From: Steroidobacter gossypii
Lineage (GTDB): Bacteria > Pseudomonadota > Gammaproteobacteria > Steroidobacterales > Steroidobacteraceae
Direction of reading: 5' to 3'
NCBI RefSeq assembly: GCF_016801985.1
Contig: NZ_JAEVLS010000002.1
Span: 620,001-684,000, forward strand
Length of the DNA stretch: 64,000 nt
This document shows positions 52,730-62,524 of the stretch, piece after piece. Positions within the stretch are counted from its first letter, which is position 1; each line of letters begins with the position of its first letter. The notes under the pieces were generated by a model. It was given only the letters and a program-made list of their open reading frames with translations, ran no database searches and was not told where the DNA came from. The position numbers were made by a program, and so were the translations under genes.

Positions 52730-54459
52730 ACCGCACGATTCGTCGACGCGAGGCAGCTGCGGTCCATGCATTGCCGAGCGATCTGCATCCGCTGCTGCAA
52801 CGTTTGTACGCGAACCGAGGCTTGGCCCAACCCGAGGATCTCGATCTCGGCCTGGCGCGGCTGATTCCGGTCAGCAGACTCGGGGGCGTCGATGCCGCCG
52901 TCGATCTGCTCTGCGAACACTTTCGTCGCGGCAGCCGCGTCGTGGTGGTCGGCGACTTCGACGCCGACGGGGCGACCAGCACGGCGCTGGTGGTCCGTCA
53001 GCTGAAAGGTCTCGGTTTCAAACATGTCGACTTCCTGGTGCCGAACCGCTTTCAGTACGGTTACGGCCTCACGCCCGAGATCGTGCAGCTCGCTGCCGAA
53101 GCGCAGCCCGGCCTGATCGTCACTGTCGACAACGGCATATCCAGTCATGCGGGCGTTGCGGCGGCGACTGCGCTCGGTATTCAGACGTTGATCACCGACC
53201 ATCACCTTGCGCCTACATCGGTGCCCGCGGCCGACGCGATCGTCAATCCGAATGCGCCGGGCGATACATTTCCGAGCAAAGCTCTGGCGGGCGTGGGTGT
53301 CGCGTTTTATCTGATGGCGGCGCTGACGCGAGCCATGCAGGAGCGGGGGCTTTGCGCCAATCCGCCGGCGGTGGTCGAACTGCTCGATCTGGTGGCCCTC
53401 GGCACCATCGCCGATCTCGTGCCGCTGGATCGAAACAATCGCGTGCTCGTCCATCAGGGACTGCGTCGCATTCGCGCCGGTCGTTGCATCGCCGGCATTC
53501 GCGCGCTGCTCGAAGTCGCCAATTGCATCCCCGGGAATGTCGTGGCCGCGGATCTGGGCTATCAGATCGGGCCTCGCTTGAACGCGGCGGGGCGTCTCGA
53601 CGACATGTCCGTCGGCATTCAATGTTTGCTCACCGACGATCCCAACCGGGCGCGCTTGCTCGCCGCGCGGTTAACTCAATTGAACAGCGATCGCAAGGAG
53701 CTCGAGCTGCAAATGCAGCAGGAAGCGCTGCTGGCCATCGCGGATATGCGCGCCGAAGATCCGCAGCTGCCACTCGGTTTGTGTTTGTTCGATGAGACGT
53801 GGCACCAGGGTGTGGTCGGGCTCGTCGCCTCTCGTGTGAAGGATCGCGTGCATCGGCCGGTCATCGCGCTGGCTCGAGCCGATGCGAACATGTTGAAAGG
53901 CTCGGCGCGCTCGGTCCCTGGCGTACACATTCGCGACGTGCTCGATGCGGTGGCGACTCGCCACCCGGGCTTGATCGAGAAATTCGGCGGCCACGCCATG
54001 GCGGCCGGCCTGACCTTGCCGGCGGCGACGCTGGAACAATTTCGAGCCGAGTTCGATGCCGAGGTGCGTCGCTGGATGAGCGTGGATGACACCATCGGGG
54101 TGGTGCACTCCGACGGCAGTCTGCAACACGAGGAGCTGACGCTCGATGTCGCTCGCCTGCTGCAGCAGGCCGGCCCGTGGGGTCAGTCGTTTCCCGAACC
54201 GTTGTTCGATGGCTGCTTCGAGGTGCGCAATGTGCGCATCCTGGGCGAGCGTCACTTGAAGCTGGAGGTCCGGGCCGACGGCCACGGCGCCCTGGGCGCG
54301 GCCAGCTGCGAAGCCATCGCATTCCGGCATTTCGACCACGACGACGCCCCGCACGTGCAGCCGGACTCCCGGGTCGAGCTGGCCTATCGGCTGGACGTGA
54401 ACCGGTTCAACGGTTCGGAGCGGCTGCAGTTGGTGGTCGAGTATTTGCGGGTCCTTTGA
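52723..54459 (+). CDS. recJ: Single-stranded-DNA-specific exonuclease RecJ
   Basis: 5'-3' single-strand exonuclease in recombination and mismatch repair, 578 aa (E. coli 577) from ATG 52723. The DHH metal motifs are D78-F-D80-A-D82 in VVVGDFDADGA, VTVDNGISS, and LITDHHL; the DHHA1 region with KFGGHAMAAGLT is intact. Starts at 52687 and 52714 are in frame but longer than the family. It overlaps the rpfE-like stop by 7 bp. Confidence 0.97.
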   Translation: MLNRTIRRREAAAVHALPSDLHPLLQRLYANRGLAQPEDLDLGLARLIPVSRLGGVDAAVDLLCEHFRRGSRVVVVGDFDADGATSTALVVRQLKGLGFKHVDFLVPNRFQYGYGLTPEIVQLAAEAQPGLIVTVDNGISSHAGVAAATALGIQTLITDHHLAPTSVPAADAIVNPNAPGDTFPSKALAGVGVAFYLMAALTRAMQERGLCANPPAVVELLDLVALGTIADLVPLDRNNRVLVHQGLRRIRAGRCIAGIRALLEVANCIPGNVVAADLGYQIGPRLNAAGRLDDMSVGIQCLLTDDPNRARLLAARLTQLNSDRKELELQMQQEALLAIADMRAEDPQLPLGLCLFDETWHQGVVGLVASRVKDRVHRPVIALARADANMLKGSARSVPGVHIRDVLDAVATRHPGLIEKFGGHAMAAGLTLPAATLEQFRAEFDAEVRRWMSVDDTIGVVHSDGSLQHEELTLDVARLLQQAGPWGQSFPEPLFDGCFEVRNVRILGERHLKLEVRADGHGALGAASCEAIAFRHFDHDDAPHVQPDSRVELAYRLDVNRFNGSERLQLVVEYLRVL

Positions 54460-54526
54460 GCGCCGAGTTTTGCTAGGATCCGCGTCCCGCAATTGAATTG
54501 CTCGCGACTGACGCCACGCCCAAGAC

Positions 54527-55622
54527 ATGGAAACGAATCCCATCCGCCGTACCATCGAAGACCTCACCGAGCGCAGCGGGGCGCTTAGGAGGTTTCTTTG
54601 ACTACGACAACAAGAGCGAACGCCTCGCGGAAGTAAGCCGCGAGCTGGAAGATCCCGCGATCTGGAACACGCCCGACCGGGCCCAGGAGCTCGGTAAGGA
54701 GCGCGCCCGCCTGGAGCAGGTGGTCGGCACCCTGGACAGGGTCACCAATGGCCTGAAGGATGCGGCCGAGCTGCTCGAGATGGCCATCGCGGAGAACGAG
54801 CCCTCGGCGGTCGCCGATGTGGAGCGCGACCTCGCCGGCATCGACGCGCAGCTCAAGAAGCTGGAATTCCAGCGCATGTTCCCGGGCCAGATGGATCCGC
54901 ACAGCTGCTTCCTGGACATTCAGGCCGGCGCCGGCGGCACCGAGGCGCAGGACTGGGCGCAGATGCTCATGCGCATGTACCTGCGCTGGGGCGACCAGCA
55001 CGGTTTCAAGACTGAAGTCGTCGACGTGAACGACGGCGAAGTCGCGGGTATCAAGAGCTGCACCATCAACTTCGACGGCGAGTATGCATACGGCTGGTTG
55101 CGCACCGAGACGGGCGTGCATCGCCTGGTGCGCAAGTCGCCGTTCGACTCGAACGCGCGGCGGCACACGTCGTTCGCCTCTGTGTTCGTGTCGCCGGAAG
55201 TGGACGAAGACATCCAGATCGACATCAACCCGGCGGACCTGAAGACCGACGTGTACCGCTCGAGCGGCGCCGGCGGTCAGCACGTGAACAAGACCGAGTC
55301 CGCGGTGCGTATCACTCACATGCCTACCGGCATCGTGGTGGCGTGTCAGGCCGAGCGCAGCCAGCACAAGAATCGCGACAAGGCGATGAAGATGCTCAAA
55401 GCCAAGCTGTACGAGCTCGAAGTGAACAAGCGCAACGCCGCCGCCAAGGTGCTCGAGGACGCCAAATCGGACGTGAGCTGGGGCAACCAGATCCGCTCCT
55501 ACGTCCTCGACCAGTCGCGGATCAAGGATCTGCGCACCAACGTCGAAGTCGGCGCCACCGACAAGGTGCTCGACGGCGATCTCGATCCGTTCCTGGAAGC
55601 GAGCCTCAAGCAGGGCCTGTAA
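54527..55622 (+). CDS. prfB: Peptide chain release factor 2 (programmed +1 frameshift)
   Basis: Releases peptides at UGA and UAA. The gene is read as 54527-54598 joined to 54600-55622 by a +1 shift at an in-frame UGA, giving 364 aa (E. coli 365). The first 24 codons end at CTT-TGA; reading resumes at GAC with DYDNKSERL. The anticodon-like SPF is in KSPFDSN and the catalytic GGQ in SGAGGQHVN. lysS follows after 6 bp, as in many bacteria. Confidence 0.97.
54587..54602 (+). promoter_or_regulatory. RF2 autoregulatory frameshift site
   Basis: AGGAGG (54587-54592), 3-nt spacer, then CTT TGA C (54596-54602). This matches the E. coli arrangement of a Shine-Dalgarno-like element 3 nt before the slippery CUU and an in-frame UGA followed by C. 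Low RF2 favours the shift and restores RF2 levels. Confidence 0.95.
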
Positions 55623-55628
55623 GCCACC

Positions 55629-57170
55629 ATGACCGAACCCAAGAATCCTTCGAACCAGGCCGCAGGCGCGGCTCCGCAGTCGGGCGAGACGGCGGTCGAT
55701 GAGAACAAATTGATCGCGGAGCGGCGGGCCAAGCTCGACAAGATCCGCGCCGGTGGCGTCGCGTTCCCCAACGACTTCCGTCGCGACGCGCTGGCGGATC
55801 AATTGCTCACGGCCTACGCCGATCGCGCGCCGGAGTGGTTCGATAAGAACACGGTCCGCGTGAAAGTCGGCGGCCGCATGATGGTCAAGCGCGTGATGGG
55901 CAAGGCGAGCTTCTGCAAAATCGCGGATCGCAGCGGCGAGATTCAGCTGTTCGTGCAGAGCGCGGCGATCGGCGCCGTGTACGACGAGTTCAAGACCTGG
56001 GACGTGGGCGACGTGCTCGGCGCCGAAGGCACGCTGTTCATCACCAAGACTGGCGAGCTGTCGGTCAAGGTCGAGAAGCTGCGACTGCTGACCAAGTCGC
56101 TGCGCCCGCTGCCGGATAAGTGGCACGGCCTGTCGGATCAGGAGATTCGGTATCGTCAGCGCTACGTCGATCTGATCGTGAATCCGGAGAGTCGGCACAC
56201 GTTCCGCACGCGCACGCGGATCGTGAAGTACCTGCGTGACTTCATGGACGCTCAGGATTTCATGGAAGTCGAGACGCCGATGATGCAGGCGATTGCGGGT
56301 GGCGCTGTGGCGCGGCCGTTCGTCACGCATCACAACCAGCTCGACATCGATTTGTATCTGCGCATCGCGCCGGAGCTTTACCTGAAGCGCCTGGTGGTCG
56401 GCGGCTTCGAGCGCGTGTACGAAATCAATCGCAACTTCCGTAACGAGGGCGTGTCGACGCGGCACAATCCCGAGTTCACGATGCTGGAGTTGTATCAGGC
56501 GTACGCGGACTACACCGATCTGATGAATCTGGTGGAGCGCATGTGTCAGGGCCTGTGCGACACCATTCTCGGCACGCGCCAGATCAAGTATCAGGACGAG
56601 GTGTTCGACTTCGGTCAGCCATTCCGTCGCGTCACCGTGGAAGATCTGGTGGTGCACTTCAATCCGGGCATCGAGCGCGCTCGGCTGCGCGATCTCGAAT
56701 ACCTGCGGGCTCACTGCGATAAGCTGGGCATCCCATATTCACCCGGCGACGGGCCGGGCAAGCTGCAGATCGAAATCTTCGAGAAGACCGCCGAGCACCG
56801 GCTGTTGGCGCCCACCTTCGTCTACGGCTATCCCACCGAAGTATCGCCGCTGTCTCGTCGCAACGATTCGGATCCTTTCATCACCGATCGCTTCGAATTC
56901 TTCGTCGGCGGCCGCGAACTCGCCAACGGCTTCTCCGAGCTCAACGATCCCGAAGACCAGGCCCAGCGCTTCAAAGACCAGCTCGCTCGCAAGACCGCCG
57001 GCGACGAAGAGGCCATGCAGTACGACGCCGATTACATCCGCGCGCTCGAGTACGGCTTGCCGCCTACGGCGGGGCTGGGCGTTGGCATCGATCGGTTGGT
57101 GATGTTGTTCACCAACTCGCCGTCGATTCGCGACGTTCTGTTGTTTCCGTATATGCGGCCGGAGGCGTGA
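55629..57170 (+). CDS. lysS: Lysyl-tRNA synthetase, class II
   Basis: Charges tRNA(Lys), 513 aa (E. coli 505). An N-terminal OB-fold anticodon-binding domain (about residues 75-170, with [19 protein letters not shown]) precedes the class II catalytic core: motif 2 [20 protein letters not shown] and motif 3 [13 protein letters not shown] near the end. The first ~25 residues are a variable Ala/Pro tail. It is 6 bp downstream of prfB. Confidence 0.97.
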   Translation: MTEPKNPSNQAAGAAPQSGETAVDENKLIAERRAKLDKIRAGGVAFPNDFRRDALADQLLTAYADRAPEWFDKNTVRVKVGGRMMVKRVMGKASFCKIADRSGEIQLFVQSAAIGAVYDEFKTWDVGDVLGAEGTLFITKTGELSVKVEKLRLLTKSLRPLPDKWHGLSDQEIRYRQRYVDLIVNPESRHTFRTRTRIVKYLRDFMDAQDFMEVETPMMQAIAGGAVARPFVTHHNQLDIDLYLRIAPELYLKRLVVGGFERVYEINRNFRNEGVSTRHNPEFTMLELYQAYADYTDLMNLVERMCQGLCDTILGTRQIKYQDEVFDFGQPFRRVTVEDLVVHFNPGIERARLRDLEYLRAHCDKLGIPYSPGDGPGKLQIEIFEKTAEHRLLAPTFVYGYPTEVSPLSRRNDSDPFITDRFEFFVGGRELANGFSELNDPEDQAQRFKDQLARKTAGDEEAMQYDADYIRALEYGLPPTAGLGVGIDRLVMLFTNSPSIRDVLLFPYMRPEA

Positions 57171-57589
57171 GCGTTTGTCGCTGTCGCGACGCTTCGCCGA
57201 CGGTGTTATGCCCGCGGCATGCGGCGCGGTGCGTTGATCCGTACAGACGAAGCGCGCTAGGCGCTCCTCTGAGCTTCACGCTCCGGGCAGGCTGTGTGGG
57301 GGCACACACGGATCGGCCGTGCGTCGCAAATCCGCACGTCCAGATCCGTGAATTTATCTGGGTGAGCAATCGCTGCCGGCGAACCGACAGCCGGAACCGG
57401 GCTTTCTTAGGCCTTTCTGTCAGCCCGCTCTGCCGGATTTAACATTCGACGTTTCCGCGGAAACGCGCCGTTCCCATTTTTTCCTGTTTGAATCGAATCT
57501 CCGAAAATGACGGCCAATCAATTGTGCCGTTCTAGTTCTAACGAGCCTACGCACGCGATGTGCGAAACGCACGAGCGTGATCGGCGTCG
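57171..57589. other. Gene-free gap rich in short hairpins
   Basis: 419 bp between the convergent lysS and ygfZ stops. No credible ORF. Successive stem-loops include AGCGC/GCGCT (57251-57265), GAGC/GCTC (57271-57283), TGTGTG/CACACA (57293-57308), CGTGCG/CGCACG (57318-57338) inside GGATC/GATCC, and CTG-CGG/CCG-CAG (57373-57389). A 16-bp palindrome CGTTTCCGCGGAAACG lies at 57450-57465, with T6 14 bp later. It matches no structured RNA I recognise. Confidence 0.6.
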
Positions 57590-58483
57590 TTAGGTCGCCG
57601 CGTACGGCATCGACTTCCGACTAAGCAGCGCCGTCTGCCCATCGACATGCAACGGCGAATCGAGCTGAGCGAGGCTGATGACCGCGAGGATGTCGCAACC
57701 ATCGTCTGTAGCGGCGGCGTCGACGACGTCGCCAGCGTGCTGCTCGCCGGCCAGGACGCGAGTGCCGGGCGCGGGTGCAGGGCCGGTGCTGTGGAAAAGA
57801 AACATCCGCCGTTTGACAGTGCCGCGGAAGTGGGCGCGGGCGATGATTTCCTGGCCGGTGTAGCATCCTTTGTCGAAGCTGATGCCGCCGAGCAGGTCGA
57901 TGTTCAGCATCTGCGCCACGAACGCTTCGTGAGTTTCAGGGTAGACCTGCGGCAAGCCGGCGCGCAGCTGTGACAAATGCCACTCACGTTCGTGCGCGAC
58001 GTCCACAGAAGCAGAGAGCGGGCCAAGGGCCATCACATCAGAAACGCCGGGCAATGTGAAATAACTCACATCGCCGCGCTCACAATGCGACCAGGCCTCG
58101 GGCAAAGTCACATCCGCGGGCAGGGCGGAGCGGGAGAGCGAAGCGAGCTGAAGATGGCCGGCAGGCTCGATCTTCGCCTTGGCGCGAAGGACATATTTAC
58201 GCAGACGAAGCACCGTGCCATCGAGTAGCGCGGCCGGCAGCACCAGCGCGATGCCATCGCGACGATCCAGCATCCAGAGCACCGCCTGCACGCGCCCTTG
58301 CGGGGAATTGCAGCAAGCCAGTTGCACCCGATCCGGGGAGAGCTTGTCCAGATCGGCCGTCAGCTGACCTTGCAAATACCCACGCGCGTCGGCGCCGGTC
58401 ACCAGGATGGCGGCGAGCCGGGGCAACTGAATCGCGGCGGGCAGCGGCGGCGCGCCCGCGGCGGCATTAATCGGGGAAGTCAT
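57590..58483 (-). CDS. ygfZ: Folate-binding Fe-S cluster repair protein YgfZ
   Basis: Tetrahydrofolate-dependent protein needed for some Fe-S enzymes such as MiaB, related to the glycine-cleavage T-protein. It is 297 aa (E. coli 326). The diagnostic motif KGCYTGQEIIARAHFRG, with its functional cysteine, is present, as is GYLQGQLTADL near the N-terminus. The location beside the Fe-S-rich succinate dehydrogenase genes, divergently, fits its role and resembles E. coli, where ygfZ adjoins ygfX/sdhE. Confidence 0.95.
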   Translation of the reverse strand: MTSPINAAAGAPPLPAAIQLPRLAAILVTGADARGYLQGQLTADLDKLSPDRVQLACCNSPQGRVQAVLWMLDRRDGIALVLPAALLDGTVLRLRKYVLRAKAKIEPAGHLQLASLSRSALPADVTLPEAWSHCERGDVSYFTLPGVSDVMALGPLSASVDVAHEREWHLSQLRAGLPQVYPETHEAFVAQMLNIDLLGGISFDKGCYTGQEIIARAHFRGTVKRRMFLFHSTGPAPAPGTRVLAGEQHAGDVVDAAATDDGCDILAVISLAQLDSPLHVDGQTALLSRKSMPYAAT

Positions 58484-58601
58484 TCGTGAAATCCGAAATC
58501 AAGCGTCGTCACAAACGAAAAGGTTACCGTTCCGGCACCGGGGGGCTTCTGGCACACTACCGGCCGTTGCATACGGTCACCCGACATCATCGTCCGGTTC
58601 C

Positions 58602-58793
58602 ATGGCAGATACAAATTCACGGCCAGATCTAGCGCCTGGGACCGGCCCAGCCGCGGAGCATCCGACCGCTACCGATAAAGGGACCGAGCCCGCGGCGGCA
58701 GGTTCCCGAAGCAAAGAAATCGGCGGTCGCGACGGGCCGGAGCCGACCCGTTTCGGCGATTGGGAAAAAGCCGGTCGCTGCATCGATTTCTGA
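58602..58793 (+). CDS. SDHAF4-like (DUF1674) succinate dehydrogenase assembly factor
   Basis: 63 aa. The C-terminal half carries the DUF1674 signature EIGGRDGPEPTRFGDWEKAG followed by RCIDF. In eukaryotes SDHAF4 binds flavinylated SdhA and promotes its assembly with SdhB. The N-terminal half is Pro/Ala/Thr-rich and probably disordered. The ribosome-binding site is weak. It lies 26 bp upstream of sdhC, at the head of the sdhCDAB operon, which supports the assignment. Confidence 0.85.
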   Translation: MADTNSRPDLAPGTGPAAEHPTATDKGTEPAAAGSRSKEIGGRDGPEPTRFGDWEKAGRCIDF

Positions 58794-58819
58794 TACGTCA
58801 TTCGCCAGGCACAACTCGC

Positions 58820-59215
58820 ATGAGCAATCCAAAATTCGAGCGGCCGCTGTCGCCGTTCATGATGTATCGATGGCAGTACAGCAACACCCTGTCGATCCTG
58901 CACCGGGTCACCGGCTGCGCGCTCACCGCCGGTTTGCTGTTGTTTGTTTATTGGCTGGTCGCGGTGGCCAGCGGCCCCGAGGCATACGCCGAAGCGCAGA
59001 GCGTGTTCGCGCATCCGCTGACTCGCGTTCTGCTGGTCGGTTTCTCGTTCGCGTTCTTTTATCACTTGTTGAACGGCATCCGGCACCTGGTGTGGGACGC
59101 GGGCTACGGCTTCGAGAAGCCGCGTGCCCGCGCCACCGGCTGGCTGGTGTTTCTGGGCGCGATCGTGCTCACCGCGATCCTGTGGGTCCTGGTGGCTACT
59201 GGAGGTGCGGCATGA
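58820..59215 (+). CDS. sdhC: Succinate dehydrogenase cytochrome b556 subunit SdhC
   Basis: Membrane anchor of complex II with three helices, 131 aa from ATG 58820. NPKFERPLSPF at the N-terminus and SILHRVTG (S25, R29, ubiquinone site) are conserved. H82 in FFYHLLNGIRHLVWD corresponds to the haem ligand H84 of E. coli. The upstream in-frame codons overlap the SDHAF4-like gene. Its stop overlaps the sdhD start by 4 bp. Confidence 0.97.
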   Translation: MSNPKFERPLSPFMMYRWQYSNTLSILHRVTGCALTAGLLLFVYWLVAVASGPEAYAEAQSVFAHPLTRVLLVGFSFAFFYHLLNGIRHLVWDAGYGFEKPRARATGWLVFLGAIVLTAILWVLVATGGAA

Positions 59216-59598
59216 GTCTGCGTAGTCCGGTCGGACGTGTGCTGGGCCTGGGCGCGGCGGGCGAGGGCGTCGGCCACTGGTGGACGCAGCGAGTCACTTC
59301 GGTGGCGCTGGTGCTGCTCGGCCTCTGGTTCGTGATCGCACTGATCGGTCTGCCCGATCGCAGCTACGAAACCGTCACTTCGTGGATGCACGATCCATTC
59401 AACGCCGTGATGTTGTCGCTGCTGGTGGGCACGGCGGTGTATCACTCGCTGCTCGGCGTGCAGGTGGTGGTCGAGGACTACGTGAGCGATCACGGCTCCA
59501 AGATCGTCAGCATGCTGGCGCTGCAGTTCATTCACTTCATCCTGGGCGCTCTCGGCATTTTCTCCGTGCTGCGCGTTGCATTTGGGAGCGCCGCATGA
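59212..59598 (+). CDS. sdhD: Succinate dehydrogenase membrane anchor SdhD
   Basis: Second membrane anchor of complex II, 128 aa with three helices. H78 in [10 protein letters not shown] is the expected haem ligand, and D89-Y90 in VVEDYV match the ubiquinone-contact D82-Y83 of E. coli. It is coupled by ATGA overlaps to sdhC and sdhA. Confidence 0.95.
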   Translation: MSLRSPVGRVLGLGAAGEGVGHWWTQRVTSVALVLLGLWFVIALIGLPDRSYETVTSWMHDPFNAVMLSLLVGTAVYHSLLGVQVVVEDYVSDHGSKIVSMLALQFIHFILGALGIFSVLRVAFGSAA

Positions 59599-61379
59599 GC
59601 GCCTATCAATTCATCGATCACTACTACGACGTCGTGGTCGTCGGCGCAGGCGGCGCCGGCCTGCGGGCCACGTTCGGTCTGGCGCATTCCGGCCTGTCGG
59701 TCGCGTGCGTGACCAAAGTCTTCCCGACTCGCAGCCACACGGTGGCGGCGCAGGGCGGCATCAGCGCGGCGCTCGGCAACATGGGCGAGGATGACTGGCG
59801 CTGGCACATGTACGACACCGTCAAAGGCTCGGACTGGCTGGGCGATCAGGACGCCATCGAGTTCATGTGTAAAGAAGCGCCGGGCGCCGTGATCGAGCTG
59901 GAGCACTACGGCCTGCCATTCTCACGGACCGAGGACGGCCGCATCTATCAGCGTCCGTTCGGCGGCATGACGACGCACTACGGCAAGGGCACCGCGCAGC
60001 GTACTTGCGCAGCGGCCGACCGCACGGGCCACGCGATGCTGCATACGTTGTATCAGCAGGCCCTGCGTCACGAGGCGCAGTTCTTCATCGAATATTTCGC
60101 CGTCGACCTGATCATGGACAACGGCGAGTGCCGCGGCGTCGTGGCCATCAACATGGCGGACGGCACGGTGCATCGTTTCCTCGGCCATCAAACGATCCTC
60201 GCGACGGGCGGCTACGGTCGCGCGTATTTCTCTTGCACGTCGGCTCACACCTGCACGGGAGATGGTGGCGGCATGGTGCTGCGCGCCGGTCTGCCGATGC
60301 AGGACATGGAGTTCGTGCAGTTCCACCCGACGGGCATCTACGGCGCCGGATGTTTGATCACCGAAGGCGTGCGCGGCGAAGGCGGCATTCTGCGTAACTC
60401 ACAAGGCGAGCGCTTCATGGAGCGCTACGCGCCGAACGCGAAGGATCTCGCCTCGCGCGACGTGGTGAGCCGCTCCATGACCATGGAGATTCGCGAAGGC
60501 CGCGGCGTCGGTCCTGACAAAGATCACATCTATCTGCACCTGGAGCACCTCGGTGCGGAAGTGATTCACGAACGTCTGCCGGGCATCGCCGAGACCGCCA
60601 AGATCTTCGCGGGCGTCGATGTGACCAAGCAGCCGATCCCGGTGCTGCCGACCGTCCACTACAACATGGGCGGCATCCCGGCGAACTATCACGGCGAAGT
60701 GGTGACGCTGAAGAACGGCAACCCGGACTCGGTCGTCCCGGGCTTGATGGCAGTGGGCGAGGCCGCCTGCGTGTCCGTGCACGGTGCGAATCGCCTGGGC
60801 TCCAACTCGCTGCTCGACCTGGTGGTGTTCGGCCGCGAAGCCGCGCGTCACGCCGCCGAGATCGTCAAGCCGAACACCCGACATCGGCCGCTGCCGAAGG
60901 ATGCGGGCGATTTCGCGGTCAGCCGTATCGACCGCTTCCGTCACGCCAAGGGCGAGCTGAAGACCGCCGAGGTGCGCCTGAACATGCAGCGCGTGATGCA
61001 AAACCACGCGGCCGTGTTCCGCACTTCCGAGTCGCTCAAGGAAGGCGTGTATAAGATGCAGGAAGTCTTTCAGTCCTTCGAGCGGGTCAGCGTCAGCGAT
61101 CGCGGCATGGTGTGGAACACCGACCTGATCGAAACCCTGGAGCTGGACAACCTGCGCAGCCAGGCGGTGGCGACCATCGTTTCCGCCGAGAACCGCAAGG
61201 AAAGTCGTGGCGCCCACGCCCACGAGGACTATCCGAATCGCGACGACGTGAACTGGATGAAGCACACCCTCTCGTGGGTGGATCCGCAGGGCGCGGTGAC
61301 GCTGGATTACCGCCCGGTGCACTTGAACACACTGACCAACGACGTGGAGCCCGTTCCGCCCAAGGCGAGGGTGTACTGA
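59595..61379 (+). CDS. sdhA: Succinate dehydrogenase flavoprotein subunit SdhA
   Basis: Catalytic FAD subunit oxidising succinate to fumarate, 594 aa (E. coli 588). [12 protein letters not shown] binds FAD; H48 in [11 protein letters not shown] is the covalent FAD attachment site; catalytic segments include [23 protein letters not shown] (in two parts) and [18 protein letters not shown]. Flavinylation would be aided by SdhE, and assembly by the SDHAF4-like protein, both encoded nearby. Confidence 0.98.
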   Translation: MSAYQFIDHYYDVVVVGAGGAGLRATFGLAHSGLSVACVTKVFPTRSHTVAAQGGISAALGNMGEDDWRWHMYDTVKGSDWLGDQDAIEFMCKEAPGAVIELEHYGLPFSRTEDGRIYQRPFGGMTTHYGKGTAQRTCAAADRTGHAMLHTLYQQALRHEAQFFIEYFAVDLIMDNGECRGVVAINMADGTVHRFLGHQTILATGGYGRAYFSCTSAHTCTGDGGGMVLRAGLPMQDMEFVQFHPTGIYGAGCLITEGVRGEGGILRNSQGERFMERYAPNAKDLASRDVVSRSMTMEIREGRGVGPDKDHIYLHLEHLGAEVIHERLPGIAETAKIFAGVDVTKQPIPVLPTVHYNMGGIPANYHGEVVTLKNGNPDSVVPGLMAVGEAACVSVHGANRLGSNSLLDLVVFGREAARHAAEIVKPNTRHRPLPKDAGDFAVSRIDRFRHAKGELKTAEVRLNMQRVMQNHAAVFRTSESLKEGVYKMQEVFQSFERVSVSDRGMVWNTDLIETLELDNLRSQAVATIVSAENRKESRGAHAHEDYPNRDDVNWMKHTLSWVDPQGAVTLDYRPVHLNTLTNDVEPVPPKARVY

Positions 61380-61381
61380 CC

Positions 61382-62164
61382 ATGGCGCAATTCCGTCTCC
61401 CCAAGAACTCCGTTGTCGGCGTCGGCAAGACCTATCCGGCGCCGGCCGGCGCGAAGGACGTGCGGACCTTCCGCATCTATCGCTTCGATCCGGAGTCGGG
61501 TCAGAACCCGCGCTACGACACGTACGAAGTCGACATGGCCACCTGCGGGCCCATGATCCTGGACGCGCTGATCAAGATCAAAAACGAGATCGATCCGACG
61601 CTGACGTTCCGTCGCTCCTGCCGTGAAGGCATCTGCGGCTCGTGCGCGATGAACATCGACGGCGTGAACACGCTGGCCTGCACGCGCGCCACCGAAGACG
61701 TGAAGGGCACGGTGAAGATTTTCCCGTTGCCGCACATGCCGGTGATCAAGGACCTGGTGCCGGATCTCACCAATTTCTACGCGCAGTACGCTTCGGTGAA
61801 GCCCTGGCTGCAGACCCGGACGCCGGCGCCGCCGGATCGCGAGCGGCTGCAGTCCAAGGAAGATCAGGAGAAGATCGATCGCCCGGCGGCGTGCATTCTG
61901 TGCGCCTGCTGCTCGACCTCGTGCCCGAGCTACTGGTGGAACGGCGATCGTTACCTCGGCCCGGCGGCGCTGCTGGCGGCCTATCGCTGGATCGTCGACA
62001 CGCGCGACGAAGCGACCGGCGAGCGGCTGGACGAGCTGGAAGATCCGTTCAAGCTGTATCGGTGCCATACCATCATGAATTGCACCGAGGCCTGTCCGAA
62101 GGATCTGAATCCTGCGAAAGCGATCGCTGAGATCAAGAAGAAAATGGCTGAGCGTCGCCACTGA
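61382..62164 (+). CDS. sdhB: Succinate dehydrogenase iron-sulfur subunit SdhB
   Basis: Electron-transfer subunit with three Fe-S clusters, 260 aa. The 2Fe-2S ligands are C80, C85, C88 and C100; the 4Fe-4S ligands C171, C174, C177 and C238; the 3Fe-4S ligands C181, C228 and C234, all in the expected spacing. An N-terminal stretch of about 25 residues precedes the ferredoxin domain. It follows sdhA by 2 bp. A GTTGGCGG-type repeat starts 8 bp after its stop. Confidence 0.98.
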   Translation: MAQFRLPKNSVVGVGKTYPAPAGAKDVRTFRIYRFDPESGQNPRYDTYEVDMATCGPMILDALIKIKNEIDPTLTFRRSCREGICGSCAMNIDGVNTLACTRATEDVKGTVKIFPLPHMPVIKDLVPDLTNFYAQYASVKPWLQTRTPAPPDRERLQSKEDQEKIDRPAACILCACCSTSCPSYWWNGDRYLGPAALLAAYRWIVDTRDEATGERLDELEDPFKLYRCHTIMNCTEACPKDLNPAKAIAEIKKKMAERRH

Positions 62165-62172
62165 GGCCAGTA

Positions 62173-62273
62173 GTTGGCGGCTGAGTAGTCAGGGGTTGGC
62201 CAGACCAGAGCAGAGAAGAGGCGCGGCGTGAGCGATTCTGAACCAACCCCCGATCCCCAACAGCCAAGTACTG
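62173..62273. repeat. GTTGGCGG-type repeat arms spanning the sdhB-sdhE junction
   Basis: GTTGGCGG at 62173-62180 and AGGGGTTGG shortly after resemble the left arm behind dnaE; CCAACAGCCAAGTACTG at 62257-62273 matches its right arm (15 of 17). The right arm lies inside the sdhE coding region and encodes part of the variable N-terminus. Confidence 0.45.
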
Positions 62274-62524
62274 GCGCGCTGCGCTGGCGCTGCCGCCGCG
62301 GCATGCGCGAATTGGACGTGCTGCTCGAACGGTATCTTGAGGAACGGTATCCTTCGGCCCCGGCTGCCGAACAACAGGCCTTTGCAGCATTGCTGGAAGC
62401 GCCAGACCCGCAGCTGTTTGCCTATGTAGTGCAACGCGAGGTGCCGGAAGATCCGGAATGGGCGCATGTCATTGCCAGATTACGCAACGCTGATTCCAGC
62501 GGCACATCAGCCGCTGATCGTTGA
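62228..62524 (+). CDS. sdhE: FAD assembly factor SdhE
   Basis: Small protein that promotes covalent attachment of FAD to SdhA. It is 98 aa from a GTG start. The RGxxE-type signature RGMRELD is at residues 24-30, followed by LLERYLEERYP and LLEAPDPQLFAYV. The first ~16 residues are Pro/Ser-rich, longer than in E. coli and partly repeat-derived. The gene overlaps ygfX by 59 bp, as in other gammaproteobacteria. Confidence 0.95.
   Translation: MSDSEPTPDPQQPSTGALRWRCRRGMRELDVLLERYLEERYPSAPAAEQQAFAALLEAPDPQLFAYVVQREVPEDPEWAHVIARLRNADSSGTSAADR

Noticed and set aside
57167-57442. 91-aa plus-strand open frame starting at the lysS stop
   Set aside because: Arg/Cys-rich composition, no ribosome-binding site and no familiar motif; the region is better explained as non-coding and structured.
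57450-57490. Palindrome CGTTTCCGCGGAAACG plus T6 as the lysS terminator
   Set aside because: The T-run starts 14 bp after the palindrome and the palindrome lies 280 bp past the lysS stop; standard intrinsic termination needs the run directly after the stem.
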